A stretch of DNA of 64,000 bases from Povalibacter uvarum (GCF_014202975.1 NZ_JACHHZ010000003.1:806001-870000); one strand, 5' to 3'; shown: positions 33,852 to 44,169, numbered from the stretch's first letter. The notes: generated from the letters alone by a model not told the origin. Translations and numbers: made by a program.

Positions 33852-34343
33852 ATGTCCCCCGAACCCATCGCCATCGTCACCACCGGTGGCACGATCGACA
33901 AGGCCTACTTCGACTCGCTCTCCACCTATCAGGTCGGCGAGACGATGGTTGCGAGCCTGCTTCGGGTGGCCCGGGTAACGCATCCGTTCAAGGTCGTCGA
34001 GCTGTTGCGCAAGGACAGTCTCGAGCTGACGGACGACGATCGCGAGCAGTTGAGGGCCACGGTTGCCGGTATCGATTCGCACCGGGTCGTGATCACTCAC
34101 GGCACGGACACCATGACGGACTCCGCGGCGGTGCTCGCCACGATTCCCGGCAAAACGATCGTCCTCACAGGGGCGCTTGCACCGGCCCGATTCGCGGAGA
34201 GCGACGCGACCTTCAATCTCGGCATGGCGTTCGCCGCCACGCAGACGCTGGCGCCGGGCGTTTATATCGCAATGAACGGCCAGGTGTTCCGTGGCGACGC
34301 TGTCCGTAAGGATCGCCAGCAGGGGCAGTTCGTGTCGCGCTAA
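33852..34343 (+). CDS. Single-domain asparaginase-like protein
   Basis: 163 residues, half the length of a normal L-asparaginase (about 330). It keeps both active-site threonine motifs of the N-terminal domain: V-T-T-G-G-T-I-D-K at residues 9-17 and T-H-G-T-D-T-M near 80. A domain end V-L-T-G-A-L-A-P-A-R follows. The C-terminal domain is absent, and the stop is followed directly by a new gene end, so it looks like a genuine short form rather than a truncation. Similar one-domain proteins are known. The activity is uncertain. Confidence 0.83.
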   Translation: MSPEPIAIVTTGGTIDKAYFDSLSTYQVGETMVASLLRVARVTHPFKVVELLRKDSLELTDDDREQLRATVAGIDSHRVVITHGTDTMTDSAAVLATIPGKTIVLTGALAPARFAESDATFNLGMAFAATQTLAPGVYIAMNGQVFRGDAVRKDRQQGQFVSR

Positions 34344-34382
34344 GTGCTCTGCGTGAACTGCGTGTGAAATCGTCTTCCGGGT

Positions 34383-35045
34383 CTACCAGCTCGAGACGGC
34401 GCCGGAATCTGTCGTGACGGGCGGGCGTGTGGCGATCCACGCTTTCAGATCGGTCGCCGTCTGTTGATGCCTCGCGTCGGACTCGTTCTCCATTGCCCAG
34501 CGCTGCATCGCCGCGAGGAGCTTGGCGGCCTGATTGGGGGCAATCGCGTACAGCCGCAAGTAGTTGAACTTTGCGTCGTCGATACGGTTCAGGCCGAGGT
34601 ACGCCTGGCCCTGGTACTCGATCGCATGCGGATAGTCGGGGTTGATGCGCAAGGCCTCGGCATAGGCTTTGAGCGATGCGTCGTAGCGTCCCAGCTTTCG
34701 GTTCGCGTAGCCGATGTACGTATGGGCCTCGTGCATCAAAGGATCCTGGCGCGTAGCTTCGTTGAAACGTTTCAGGGCCGCCTTGTACGCGGACTGTGCT
34801 TCGCGCTCGATCTTTCTCTGCTCACCACGATCCGTGGTTTGTGCGATAGCTGCGTCCAGCGCATCGGCTCGCTGGATATCCGCGTAGCCTGCGTTGTAGG
34901 CGTCGATAGCAGAGAGTTCTGGCGCTCCCGACTGCGGCGGCTTGTCGATCCAGCGATAGGCCCCCGGACCGTCGGCATGAGCGGCGGCCGCCGCAATCAG
35001 CAGGATTGCAGCGGCCGACCGGAACGCATGAACGTGCTTCGCCAT
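34383..35045 (-). CDS. Secreted TPR protein
   Basis: 220 residues with a signal peptide (residues 1-24, ending A-A-A-A-A-H-A). At least three TPR units are visible in residues 85-180 (A-Y-K-A-A-L-K-R-F-N-E-A; then A-H-T-Y-I-G-Y-A-N-R-K-L-G-R-Y; then Y-L-G-L-N-R-I-D-D-A). It probably acts as a periplasmic protein-interaction module. Its start codon overlaps the stop of the larger TPR gene by one base (TGATG), so the two are translationally coupled and probably work together. Confidence 0.82.
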   Translation of the reverse strand: MAKHVHAFRSAAAILLIAAAAAHADGPGAYRWIDKPPQSGAPELSAIDAYNAGYADIQRADALDAAIAQTTDRGEQRKIEREAQSAYKAALKRFNEATRQDPLMHEAHTYIGYANRKLGRYDASLKAYAEALRINPDYPHAIEYQGQAYLGLNRIDDAKFNYLRLYAIAPNQAAKLLAAMQRWAMENESDARHQQTATDLKAWIATRPPVTTDSGAVSSW

Positions 35046-36748
35046 CAGAAGCGTGACGCCGTCAGAGTGATGTCGGAGTTCGCCCAGGCCTTCTTGAACT
35101 CGGCATCGACTGCCTTGGCTTCGTCGTTCTTGTTCTGCGCGCGCAAGGCCTGCGACAGGCCGAACAGGGCCCAGCCGTTCTTCGGGTTGCGGGTCAGATC
35201 TTCCCAGTAGACTGTTTCCGCTTCGGCGGGACGGCCGGCTTCCAGCAGGACTGCGCCGAGTGAATGACGAGTCGGGTAGTGCCAGTCATCCGGCTCGGTG
35301 TAGATCAGCGCGTCGTGGTAACGAACGGCACGATCGAGATGCGCGACGGCGCTGTCGTACTTCTTCTGTGCCGCATCGAGCTCGCCGCTCAGCACTTCGA
35401 TGGCGATGCGCAGGACGGAGTCCGCAAGGTTCAGCGACATGGAGGAGGGCGTTGCGATCAGCTGCGGATCGGCCGCGATTTTCGACAGTGCAGCCAGCTC
35501 CTTGTTCGCAGCCGCATAGTCCTGCTTGCGGGTGAAGGCCATCCCGCGCGAGTAGTGACGCACACCCTGCGCGAACATCGCATCCGGTGGTGCCGGCAGC
35601 GCGAGGATCTCATCCCACTTGCCGAAGCGAACCAGCGCGTAGTCGGGGACGAGCTTGAACGTCTGCAGGATCGGAACTTCCTTCACCGCTGCGTCCGGAA
35701 CCGACGACGCGGTCTTCTTCGCGGAGTCGATCGCGAGCTTGCTCTGGCCGCTCATCGTCGACGCGAACCACAGGAAGTGGACGTTGTGCGGATAGTAGGC
35801 GAGCGGATAAATGCCCTGCGCCTTGCACTGAGTGATGTAGTCCTCGTCCGCGAGGATCGCCATCTGATTCGCCTTCACCGCGTCCTGATAGCGGCCGATG
35901 CGCTGGAACAAATGGCCGGGCATATGGACGAGATGGCCCGCGGCCGGTGCGAGTGGCAGGAGTCGATCCGCTGCACCCTCGGCGCGTTCCGGCGTCGTGC
36001 TGCCTTCCCACAGGTGGATCGCGTAGTGCAGCGCGCCCGGATGCACCGGATTCGCGGCGATCACGCCTTCGATCGCTGCAACGATCTCTGGAGTTTCATC
36101 GTACGGACGACCGTCGCGGGTCCAGTAGTTCCACGGGCGCAGGTCCATCAGCGACTCGGCGTAGATCGTCGCCGCGTCCTGGTCCTTCGGATACTTCTGG
36201 TGAAGCATGCGCATCGCGCCAGCGAATGCCTGGTCGGCGGCACGACGATCTTCCGGCTTGCCTGTGTAGCGGGCGGCGAGGGCATCGATGTAGTCGCGCT
36301 CGACCGGCGAAGCCTTTGGCTTCAGCGCGGTCGCCTTGCGAATGAACGCGAGCGCCTTCGGTTCCTCTTCCGGCGCCATCGGCGCATTGATGTTCGGGCC
36401 CAGGACCAGCGCCTGGCCCCACGACGCCATGGCGCAGTTCGGGTCGAGGCGCGCGGCTTCCGCGAACGCACGGCCCGCCTCGGCATGATTGAAGCCGTAG
36501 GTGAGATTGAGCCCCTGGTTGATGAACGGCATCGCGGCCTGCGAGCAGCTCGTCACGGCGGAGAACTGGTGGGTGCCAACGTTCTGCAACCGCGGCGCGA
36601 TGGCGCCGGTTGCCGAAGGCGTATCGAACGATTCGGTCTGTTCGTAGTGCTTGTGGACGGGCACCTGGGCCTGAGCACTCAGGCTCGCGGCCAGGAGGAC
36701 ATGAGCGGCGGCGATTCGGATCGTAGAGCGAGGCAGATGGGCACGCAT
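35045..36748 (-). CDS. Large secreted TPR-repeat protein
   Basis: 567 residues from ATG 36748, with a signal peptide (STIRIAAAHVLLAASLSAQA). TPR units are scattered through the protein (G-L-N-L-T-Y-G-F-N-H-A-E-A-G-R-A-F near residue 75; A-E-T-V-Y-W-E-D-L-T-R-N-P near 525), with a conserved middle block H-P-G-A-L-H-Y-A-I-H-L-W-E and H-M-P-G-H-L-F-Q-R. That H-rich block suggests more than a scaffold, but no enzyme family is recognisable to me. It is the first gene of a coupled pair and is divergent from the acyl-CoA ligase. Confidence 0.83.
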   Translation of the reverse strand: MRAHLPRSTIRIAAAHVLLAASLSAQAQVPVHKHYEQTESFDTPSATGAIAPRLQNVGTHQFSAVTSCSQAAMPFINQGLNLTYGFNHAEAGRAFAEAARLDPNCAMASWGQALVLGPNINAPMAPEEEPKALAFIRKATALKPKASPVERDYIDALAARYTGKPEDRRAADQAFAGAMRMLHQKYPKDQDAATIYAESLMDLRPWNYWTRDGRPYDETPEIVAAIEGVIAANPVHPGALHYAIHLWEGSTTPERAEGAADRLLPLAPAAGHLVHMPGHLFQRIGRYQDAVKANQMAILADEDYITQCKAQGIYPLAYYPHNVHFLWFASTMSGQSKLAIDSAKKTASSVPDAAVKEVPILQTFKLVPDYALVRFGKWDEILALPAPPDAMFAQGVRHYSRGMAFTRKQDYAAANKELAALSKIAADPQLIATPSSMSLNLADSVLRIAIEVLSGELDAAQKKYDSAVAHLDRAVRYHDALIYTEPDDWHYPTRHSLGAVLLEAGRPAEAETVYWEDLTRNPKNGWALFGLSQALRAQNKNDEAKAVDAEFKKAWANSDITLTASRF

Positions 36749-37006
36749 GACGGTCTCCCCAAACGGATAGCGTGATTCGACGGGAATGCTGCGGATCCCG
36801 GCCGCCTTCGTACGCCCGTCGTCTGTGCGAATCAAGACGCGTCGCACCCTGCTGCGAAGGATCCCCATCGAAACGATCTTGAGAGCCGTACCTTACGCCC
36901 GCATCAGGCCACAGCGGGTTCTTTGTCCCCACTTTAGTCAGTGACGCGGTGGCGCAGTGCGGTGGCGTATAGTCAGCCGCGGCCTTCGACAGGGGGGAGA
37001 TGACGA

Positions 37007-38692
37007 ATGGCACTCAGCTACGTATGCGGGACCGGCGATGAGCCTTTGCTCTACAAGACCGTTGCCGCCGTACTCGAAGATGCGGCGGCGCAATGGCCCG
37101 ACCGCGACGCATTGGTCGTGCGGCAGCAGGGCATTCGCTGGTCCTGGCGAGAGCTGAATCAGGCCGCCGAGCGAGTGGCGGCAGGACTGGTTCGCCTCGG
37201 CCTCGTGCCCGGCGACCGGGTGGGGATCTGGTCGCCGAATCGGGTCGAATGGATCGTCACGCAGTTTGCGACCGCCAAAGCCGGCCTGATTCTCGTCAAT
37301 ATCAACCCTGCCTACCGGTTGTCGGAGCTCGAATTTTCCCTCAACAAGGTCGGGTGCAAGGCGCTCGTCGTCGCGCCGGCCTTCAAATCGAGCAACTACC
37401 TGCAGATGCTCGCCCAGCTGGCACCGGAGCTGGATGGAGCGACGGCTGGCGCGTTGAAACTGGCGCGCCTGCCTGCGATGCAGGTGCTCATCGCGATGAG
37501 TGAATCACCGCCGCCGGGCTTCCTGTCGTACGAATCGGTGGAGAAGTCGGGCCGGCCCGAGGACTACGCGCGGCTCGCGCAGTTGCGCGAAGAACTGCAG
37601 CCGGAGCAGGCCATCAACATCCAGTTCACGAGCGGCACGACGGGCTTGCCCAAGGGCGCAACGCTCACGCACCACAACATCGTCAACAACGGCTACTTCG
37701 TCGCTCGGCGGCAAGAGCTGACGGAGCGGGATCGGATGTGCATTCCCGTACCGCTCTATCACTGCTTCGGCATGGTGATGGGCGTGCTCGGGTGCGCGAC
37801 GCATGGTGCGGCGATGGTGTTTCCCGCCGAGGCTTTCGATGCCGCGGAAGTCCTCAAGGCGGTCAGCGAGGAACGGTGCACGTCGCTCTATGGAGTTCCG
37901 ACGATGTTCATCGCGGTGCTCGATCATCCGCAGTTCGCGACGTTCGACCGCAGCTCGCTTCGAACCGGCGTCATGGCCGGTGCGCCGTGTCCCGTCGAGG
38001 TGATGAAACGAGTGGTCGCCGATCTGCACATGCCGGAGGTGACGATCGGCTACGGAATGACGGAAACGAGCCCGGTCAGCTTCCAGAGTCGCAGCGATGA
38101 CTCGATCGAGCGGCGCGTCTCGACTGTCGGCACGATTCACCCGCATGTCGAGGTCAAGATCGTCGACGAAGCGGGCAAGGTCGTGCCGGTCGGAGAGCGC
38201 GGAGAACTCCTGACTCGCGGCTACAGTGTGATGCTCGGTTATTGGGACGATGCGCAGAAGACATCGGAATCCGTGGATTCTCGAGGGTGGATGCACACCG
38301 GCGATCTCGCGACGCTCGATCCGGCCGGCTACTGCAACATCGTCGGCCGCGTGAAGGACCTCATCATCCGCGGCGGCGAGAACATCTCTCCCCGCGAGAT
38401 CGAGGAGTTCCTCTACCAGCATCCGAAAATCCAGGACGTCCAGGTGTTCGGCATTCCGGATGCACGCTACGGCGAGGTCGTGTGCGCGTGGATCCGGGCG
38501 CGAGAGAAGGGCAGTTGCAACGCCGAGGAGATCGTCGCGTTCTGTCGCGAGAACATCGCGCATTTCAAGGTGCCGCAGCACATCCGTTTCGTGGACGAGT
38601 TTCCGATGACTGTCACGGGAAAGATCCAGAAGTTCGTCATGCGCGAACGGATGATGGAGGAACTGGCGGTACGGGAGGAGCGAACGGCCTGA
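37007..38692 (+). CDS. AMP-binding fatty acid/aryl-CoA ligase
   Basis: 561 residues, full length for the ANL superfamily. The P-loop is [18 protein letters not shown] near residue 207, followed by G-Y-G-M-T-E-T-S near 350, the hinge G-W-M-H-T-G-D-L-A near 430, [13 protein letters not shown], and the C-terminal catalytic Lys in V-T-G-K-I-Q-K. It activates a carboxylic acid to an adenylate and transfers it to CoA. The closest resemblance is to medium/long-chain FadD-like enzymes. GGGGGAG precedes the ATG. It stands alone. The substrate is not readable. Confidence 0.92.
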   Translation: MALSYVCGTGDEPLLYKTVAAVLEDAAAQWPDRDALVVRQQGIRWSWRELNQAAERVAAGLVRLGLVPGDRVGIWSPNRVEWIVTQFATAKAGLILVNINPAYRLSELEFSLNKVGCKALVVAPAFKSSNYLQMLAQLAPELDGATAGALKLARLPAMQVLIAMSESPPPGFLSYESVEKSGRPEDYARLAQLREELQPEQAINIQFTSGTTGLPKGATLTHHNIVNNGYFVARRQELTERDRMCIPVPLYHCFGMVMGVLGCATHGAAMVFPAEAFDAAEVLKAVSEERCTSLYGVPTMFIAVLDHPQFATFDRSSLRTGVMAGAPCPVEVMKRVVADLHMPEVTIGYGMTETSPVSFQSRSDDSIERRVSTVGTIHPHVEVKIVDEAGKVVPVGERGELLTRGYSVMLGYWDDAQKTSESVDSRGWMHTGDLATLDPAGYCNIVGRVKDLIIRGGENISPREIEEFLYQHPKIQDVQVFGIPDARYGEVVCAWIRAREKGSCNAEEIVAFCRENIAHFKVPQHIRFVDEFPMTVTGKIQKFVMRERMMEELAVREERTA

Positions 38693-38889
38693 TCGACGGC
38701 GGCGCCTCCCGGGCCCTGTCTTTGGCGAGTGAGCCAGGCTGACTGAAGTACTGTTCGCCGGCGAATGTGGTCGACCGCGGCCCCTCTCGCGGAAAATCTT
38801 CACGCGGACTTCACGCAGTGGCGTACGCCGATCTCACGGTCAGCACGGATGCTGTGAGCCGTCGATGACGACAATTCACTGGAGCCCGT

Positions 38890-39222
38890 ATGAATATTCT
38901 CGTGCAGTCCCGCGCATTGCGTGGGACGGTGGCAACGATTGCGTTGCTCGTTTCCTTCTCTGCGGCGGCCGCGATTTCACACGGTCCGCGCGCGCAGTAC
39001 CCTGTCTACCGCACCGATGCATCCGACGTGTTCGTATCGGAGCCGCGTCACCACACAGCGGGTCCTCGCGACACGATTCTGTTGCTTCGTGCTGAAGAAG
39101 GCGTTCGATTCGCGGCGTTGCGGATTCAGCCGGAAGATCTGCAGGCTGGCTCGGCACGCAGTGAGTGTGCGGAGTATCGCCTCGTCGGTCCGCGGAACAC
39201 CGTGCGGACCTGCAGCCGCTGA
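38890..39222 (+). CDS. Small secreted protein of unknown function
   Basis: 110 residues. The signal peptide is clear (L-R-G-T-V-A-T-I-A-L-L-V-S-F-S-A-A-A-A). The mature 80 residues contain two Cys (in S-E-C-A-E-Y and R-T-C-S-R) that could form a disulfide, and no known motif. The 197 bases upstream (38693-38889) show no other gene. It ends 42 bases before the convergent AraC regulator with a GC hairpin between. The coding call rests on the signal peptide and codon use. Confidence 0.6.
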   Translation: MNILVQSRALRGTVATIALLVSFSAAAAISHGPRAQYPVYRTDASDVFVSEPRHHTAGPRDTILLLRAEEGVRFAALRIQPEDLQAGSARSECAEYRLVGPRNTVRTCSR

Positions 39223-39230
39223 TTCGAGTT

Positions 39231-39254
39231 CGCGCGGCGCCAGGGCGCCGCGCG
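39231..39254. terminator. GC-rich hairpin between convergent genes
   Basis: CGCGCGGCGC-CAGG-GCGCCGCGCG, a perfect ten-base stem with no T-run on either side. It may block read-through between the convergent secreted-protein and AraC genes. Confidence 0.5.
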
Positions 39255-39264
39255 ACTGCGATGC

Positions 39265-40119
39265 CTATGCTTCAGGCTGCCTGCGCACCGCGGCCGGTGT
39301 CATTCCGAGGATCTTCCTCATGTGCCGGGCAAGATGGCTCTGATGCGCGAAGCCAGTAGCGAACGCCACCTGCGTGATAGAGAGCGACTCTTCCTGCAGC
39401 AGTTCCTTCGCCCGCTCGACGCGGCGTCGCAGGATGTACTGGTGAACGGGAACGCCCGTCGAGCGCCGGAACAGCGTTTTCAGATGAGAGACGCTCATGT
39501 CGGCGACGGCGGCGATCTCGGCGAGGGACAGATCGCTCTCGAGGTTGTCTTCGATGTGAGTGACGAGATGCTTCAGCTTGCTCGCGCTCAGACCGCCGCG
39601 CGGATCGCGCATCGGCAGTGAACGCACGTTGTGACGCTGCAAGAGTCGGGTCGCGAGCGCGGTCCCCAGGCTCTCCCTGAACAGCCGTCCGCCGGTGTTG
39701 CCGGCTTCGATGTCGGCTTTCAACGCCCAGCCGATGTGCTCGATGTGCGGATCGCGAAGCTGAAAGCGATCGGCGAGCTCGACGTGTCCCGGATCCATCT
39801 CCAGCTGCGACGCTACCGCCTGGAGAAGAGCGCGAGGAACCACCATCACGAGCAGCGATCCCGCCTGCTTCGTCTCCCATGAGCAACGCGTGTCGGCTGG
39901 GATGATGTCGAGGTCACCGGCGACTTCGCGGCCGCGACGCGTGCGCCCGTTGCGCATGCAGATCGTTTCCACCGATGGCCCGAGGAACATGCAGATCACG
40001 GGGTTGGGGCTCGGATTCATTTCCGTCACGCCGGGCTGGAATGCCTTGATCTCGGCATGGATCAGCCGCTGCGTGGAGGTGCTTTCGTTGGTCCGAGGGG
40101 ACTGCGCGATGGAGTTCAT
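39265..40119 (-). CDS. AraC-family transcriptional regulator
   Basis: 284 residues from ATG 40119. The C-terminal 100 residues hold the paired AraC helix-turn-helix (D-L-S-L-A-E-I-A-A-V-A-D-M-S-V-S-H-L-K-T-L-F-R-R; then S-I-T-Q-V-A-F-A-T-G-F-A-H-Q-S-H). The N-terminal 170 residues are a probable effector or oligomerisation domain without a recognised ligand motif. It is divergent from the membrane protein and TonB receptor at 40583-44146 and is a candidate regulator of them, though 463 bases separate the genes. Confidence 0.9.
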   Translation of the reverse strand: MNSIAQSPRTNESTSTQRLIHAEIKAFQPGVTEMNPSPNPVICMFLGPSVETICMRNGRTRRGREVAGDLDIIPADTRCSWETKQAGSLLVMVVPRALLQAVASQLEMDPGHVELADRFQLRDPHIEHIGWALKADIEAGNTGGRLFRESLGTALATRLLQRHNVRSLPMRDPRGGLSASKLKHLVTHIEDNLESDLSLAEIAAVADMSVSHLKTLFRRSTGVPVHQYILRRRVERAKELLQEESLSITQVAFATGFAHQSHLARHMRKILGMTPAAVRRQPEA

Positions 40120-40582
40120 GAGGGCTGCACCGTCGACTGGAGGGATCGGGGTGTCAGGAGAATACAACGAGGGGCCGCGAGCAGCGCCAGAGACCCGAAA
40201 AGCTCCTTCGTCCAATCCTGCTTCGTCATAGCCGTTCGTGCGTCGCGCGGATTTCTGTATACGCCGCTGTGGTTCCCGCGGCACAGCCGCCGTTTTCGGA
40301 CGCGACACCGCGGCGCGCGCGAACGCCGGAGAAACTGCAGCCGCGGTGCAGTGAAAATGCGCTGAGCAATTGATGCCACAGCGCACCTCGCGCTACACGG
40401 TCCGCATTCCGTCCACTCGAGCGCAACGTTCGTCGGCTCGACACAACAAATCTCCCGCGCGCAGGCAAAGGCAGGTCAATCACCAGATCGGGTGCTGTGA
40501 CGTCTGATCGTGCGCGCGTAGCAGGCGTCCGTGACTCGACCATGCGTGCGGCACGAATCCCACAACGGGCCGGGAGACGCAC
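40120..40582. other. Intergenic region upstream of the AraC regulator
   Basis: 463 bases between divergent starts, rich in CGCGG-type runs. No ORF with plausible features was found on either strand. One CCGCGG-rich stem (CCGCGGCACAGCCGCC, around 40276) is visible. It presumably contains both promoters. Confidence 0.3.
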
Positions 40583-41113
40583 GTGATAACGAGAAACGAA
40601 TCGATCGGAATGGAGGCGCTCGGCGCTCCGCGCGATGCGGCGGGAGCAACGAAGGTGCGAGCCATCATCTGGGGAACCCTCGTCGCGGGAACGCTGGATA
40701 TCTGCGCGGCGATCCTGACGTGGCTGATGCGCGACGTCGCACCGCCGCGAGTCCTGCAGGGTGTTGCCGCGGGATTGCTGGGGAGGGATTCGTTCTCCGG
40801 CGGAGCACCCACTGCCGCGCTCGGCCTGTTCCTGCACTTCTCGATCATGAGCGTGATCGTGACGCTCTTCGTTCTCGCCGCGAGTCGCTCCGCGCGGCTC
40901 ATTCCTTCGCGTCTGTTGCCCGCGATCGTCGTCGGACTCGCGTACGGCATCACCGTCTATCTCGTCATGACCTATGTCGTGGTTCCGCTTTCCGCGGCAG
41001 TGGGGCGTCCGCCCACGCTCGCGCAATTCGTTCAGGGCGTCATCGTCCACATGCTGTGCGTGGGTGTGCCGATCGCGCTGATAACCCGTCGCGTGCTCCG
41101 CCAGGACGCGTGA
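40583..41113 (+). CDS. Small integral membrane protein, uncharacterised
   Basis: 176 residues with four predicted transmembrane helices (I-I-W-G-T-L-V-A-G-T-L-D-I-C-A-A-I near 30; A-L-G-L-F-L-H-F-S-I-M-S-V-I near 80; V-V-G-L-A-Y-G-I-T-V-Y near 112; V-I-V-H-M-L-C-V-G near 150). It starts at GTG 40583; GGGAG lies 11 bases before. The pattern G-T-x-D-x-x-A-A and V-L-Q-G-V-A-A-G-L-L-G recurs in other uncharacterised bacterial membrane proteins. It is followed by the TonB receptor after 48 bases. The function is unknown. Confidence 0.7.
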   Translation: MITRNESIGMEALGAPRDAAGATKVRAIIWGTLVAGTLDICAAILTWLMRDVAPPRVLQGVAAGLLGRDSFSGGAPTAALGLFLHFSIMSVIVTLFVLAASRSARLIPSRLLPAIVVGLAYGITVYLVMTYVVVPLSAAVGRPPTLAQFVQGVIVHMLCVGVPIALITRRVLRQDA

Positions 41114-41161
41114 TTTCCGCTTGAGACAACAACTATCCCTCGCGCAGGAGGAGTTACAGCA

Positions 41162-44146
41162 ATGTCCATCAACAGTCCCATTCGGCGCGCAGTTCGCTGC
41201 GCGCTGTTGAGTGGCACCGCCACTCTATCGTCGCTCGCGTTGCCAGCGCTGGCCGCCGACGACACGATCCAGGAGATCGTCGTGACGGGGTCGCGTATCG
41301 CGGCGCCCAACATGACGAGCATCAGCCCGGTGACCGCAATGAGCGCGGACGACATCGTGTCGAGCGGCAAAGTGCGCGTCGAAGACATCATCAACCAGTT
41401 GCCGCAGGCGATGGCGGCGCAGGGGTCGATGATTTCGAACGGCTCGACAGGTACGGCAACGGTCGACCTGCGCGGCTTGAATGCGAAGCGAACGCTCGTG
41501 CTGATCAATGGCCGGCGCCTCATGCCGGGCAATCCGGACAGCGCTCCCGGCGCAAATTCAGGAGCACCCGATCTGAATCAGATCCCGCGCTCGCTGATCG
41601 AGCGCGTGGAGGTCCTGACGGGCGGGGCATCGTCGGTTTACGGCGCGGACGCTGTCGCCGGCGTCGTCAACTTCATCATGAACACGCGCTTCGAAGGCGT
41701 GAAGCTCGAAGCGAACTACAGCTTCTACAACCACGAGAACGACAATCCGGTCGCCGACATCGTCAGTGCGAAGGGCTACCAGCTGCCCGAGAGCTCGGTC
41801 AACACGGGCTATTCGAAGGATTTTTCGTTCGTGATGGGCTCGAACTTCGCGGACGATCGCGGCAACGCGACGTTCTACGCAACCTACCGGGAGGTCGATC
41901 CGGTGTTGCAGGGCGACTATGACTTCAGTGCCTGCACGTTCAACTCCGGCGACGCCTTCACCTGCGGCGGTTCCTCGACGACGAGCCCGACGCGCATGCA
42001 GGTCCGCAACCCGCTCACCGGCAGCCTCGCGAACAATGTGATCCTGGACCCGAATGCAGCGGGCGGCCTGCGGCCTTACTCGAGCGCCACCGACGCGTAC
42101 AACTTCGGCCCGCTCAACTTCTATCAGCGGCCGGACGAACGCTACACGGCGGGCGTCTTCATGGATATGGACGTCGCCGACAACCAGAACGTGTACGGCG
42201 AGTTCATGTTCATGAAGGACCGCTCGGTCGCGCAGATCGCGCCCAGTGGCATCTTCAACCAGGAATTCACCGTTCCGTGCAATCACCCGTACTTCACGCC
42301 GGCTGAGCAGCAGGTGTTCTGCGGCCAGTACGGGCTGTCGACGGCGCCTGCTTCGACGGACACCGTCAATATCCGTATCGGCAAGCGCAACATCGAAGGC
42401 GGTCCGCGGCAGAGCGATATCGGTCACGAAGCGTATCGGGTCGTGCTCGGTCTGCGCGGCGACATCAACGACACGTGGTCGTACGACGTCTACGGGCAGT
42501 ACGGCCAGACGGAGTTGTCAGCCGTCGCAACCAACGATTTCTCGGTGACACGCATCGGCCGCTCGCTCAACGCCGTGCGCGACGGGAACGGCAACGTCGT
42601 TTGTCAGTCGGTTCTCGACGGCAGCGATCCGGCCTGCGTCCCCTACAACCCCTTCCAGCTCACCGGCATCACGCAGGATCAGATCGACTACCTGCAGATC
42701 CCGCTGGTGCAGAAGGGCACGACGACCGAGCGGGTCGTGAACGCCTCGGTCACCGGCGATTTCTCGAACAGCATCAAGTTGCCGACGGCGCAGTCAGGCC
42801 TGATGGTGAACTTCGGTGTCGAATGGCGTGAAGAGCTGTCGGAGCTGTTGCCTGACGCTGCGCTGCAGTCGGGCGATGGCGCGGGACAGGGCGGTCCAAC
42901 GACACCGGTCGATGGCGGCTACATCGCGAAAGACCTGTTCGCCGAAGCGCGCATGGCGCTCATCGAGGACAAGCCGCTTGCGCACAGCCTTTCGGCGGAA
43001 GCGGGCTATCGCTACTCCGACTACAGCCTCGATTTCACGACCGACACGTACAAGCTCGGTCTCGAGTGGAGCCCGATCGAGGATATCCGGGCCCGTGCGA
43101 GCTACCAGCGTTCGGTTCGCGTGCCGAACGTGACGGAGCTGTACGGAGTGCAGGCAGTCGGCTTGCAGGGAAGCATCGATCTTTGCGCCACGGACGTGAG
43201 CGATGGTGAAGCACCAGGACTCTCGTTCGAGGAATGCGCGCGTACCGGCGTGACTGCGGCCAACTACGGCAACATCCAGGAGAACCCGGCAGCGCAGTAC
43301 AACGGCTTTATCGGCGGCAATCCGGATCTGCAGCCCGAGACGGCGGACACGCTGTCGTTCGGTCTGGCCTTCCAGCCGTCGTTCATCCCGGGACTACGTC
43401 TGCAGGTCGACTACTTCGATATCGCCATCGAGGATGCGATCCAGAATCCGAACGCGGATTTCACGCTGCTGATGTGCGCGCGAACCGGCGATCCCGCGAC
43501 TTGCGCTCGCGTGCAACGTGACGCGGACGGCTCGCTCTGGCAATCCAACAACGGGTTCATCGTCGACACGTTCGAGAACATCGGCGAGATCTCGACCTCG
43601 GGTATCGACTTCGATGTGTCCTACCAGTTCGATGTCGGCAACAGCGGCGGACGGCTCGCGTTCGACTTCGTCGGCACGTTGCTGGAGTCGCTCGAGTTCA
43701 CGCCGCAAACGGGTGTGACGTACGACTGTGCCGGCCTGTACGGCACGATCTGCGGCGTGCCGGCTCCGGAGTGGCGCCACAAGTTCGATACGACCTGGCG
43801 CATGCCCTGGGGCGGCGTGGATCTGACGCTGAGCTGGCGCTACTACGACGCGGTGAGCCGCGACGCGGAGGACAGCAACGAGTTCCTGTCGTTCCTCGGG
43901 CAGGTCGAGGGTGTGCTGCCGACCGATTCGACGCTCGGCAGCCGCAGCTACATCGACCTGACGGGCTCCGTGACCGTCGCCGACCGCTACACGTTCCGTC
44001 TCGGCGTCAACAACCTGTTCGACAAGGATCCGCCGCTGAACGGTTCGAGCTCATGCCCGACCGGTCCGTGCAACGGCAATACCTGGCCGCAGGTGTACGA
44101 CTCGCTCGGCAGGCAGATCTTCGGCCTGGTGACGATCGACTTCTGA
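41162..44146 (+). CDS. TonB-dependent outer-membrane receptor (large, plug plus barrel)
   Basis: 994 residues with a signal peptide (residues 1-31). A TonB-box/plug start E-I-V-V-T-G-S-R-I is near residue 39. The plug domain contains V-D-L-R-G-L-N-A-K-R-T-L-V-L-I-N-G-R-R and V-L-T-G-G-A-S-S-V-Y-G-A-D-A. The long beta-barrel ends in an aromatic residue (T-I-D-F), as needed for BAM insertion. Ribosome site AGGAGGAG precedes the ATG. This large type typically imports oligosaccharides, peptides or other complex molecules with ExbBD-TonB energy. The substrate is not identifiable. A strong hairpin follows. Confidence 0.93.
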   Translation: MSINSPIRRAVRCALLSGTATLSSLALPALAADDTIQEIVVTGSRIAAPNMTSISPVTAMSADDIVSSGKVRVEDIINQLPQAMAAQGSMISNGSTGTATVDLRGLNAKRTLVLINGRRLMPGNPDSAPGANSGAPDLNQIPRSLIERVEVLTGGASSVYGADAVAGVVNFIMNTRFEGVKLEANYSFYNHENDNPVADIVSAKGYQLPESSVNTGYSKDFSFVMGSNFADDRGNATFYATYREVDPVLQGDYDFSACTFNSGDAFTCGGSSTTSPTRMQVRNPLTGSLANNVILDPNAAGGLRPYSSATDAYNFGPLNFYQRPDERYTAGVFMDMDVADNQNVYGEFMFMKDRSVAQIAPSGIFNQEFTVPCNHPYFTPAEQQVFCGQYGLSTAPASTDTVNIRIGKRNIEGGPRQSDIGHEAYRVVLGLRGDINDTWSYDVYGQYGQTELSAVATNDFSVTRIGRSLNAVRDGNGNVVCQSVLDGSDPACVPYNPFQLTGITQDQIDYLQIPLVQKGTTTERVVNASVTGDFSNSIKLPTAQSGLMVNFGVEWREELSELLPDAALQSGDGAGQGGPTTPVDGGYIAKDLFAEARMALIEDKPLAHSLSAEAGYRYSDYSLDFTTDTYKLGLEWSPIEDIRARASYQRSVRVPNVTELYGVQAVGLQGSIDLCATDVSDGEAPGLSFEECARTGVTAANYGNIQENPAAQYNGFIGGNPDLQPETADTLSFGLAFQPSFIPGLRLQVDYFDIAIEDAIQNPNADFTLLMCARTGDPATCARVQRDADGSLWQSNNGFIVDTFENIGEISTSGIDFDVSYQFDVGNSGGRLAFDFVGTLLESLEFTPQTGVTYDCAGLYGTICGVPAPEWRHKFDTTWRMPWGGVDLTLSWRYYDAVSRDAEDSNEFLSFLGQVEGVLPTDSTLGSRSYIDLTGSVTVADRYTFRLGVNNLFDKDPPLNGSSSCPTGPCNGNTWPQVYDSLGRQIFGLVTIDF

Positions 44147-44169
44147 GGCAACCCTTTTTTTGGGGGGGA

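Noticed and set aside
40120-40386. Longer AraC regulator beginning at 40386
   Set aside because: The added 89 residues are Arg/Pro-rich and without domain character; ATG 40119 gives the normal family length.
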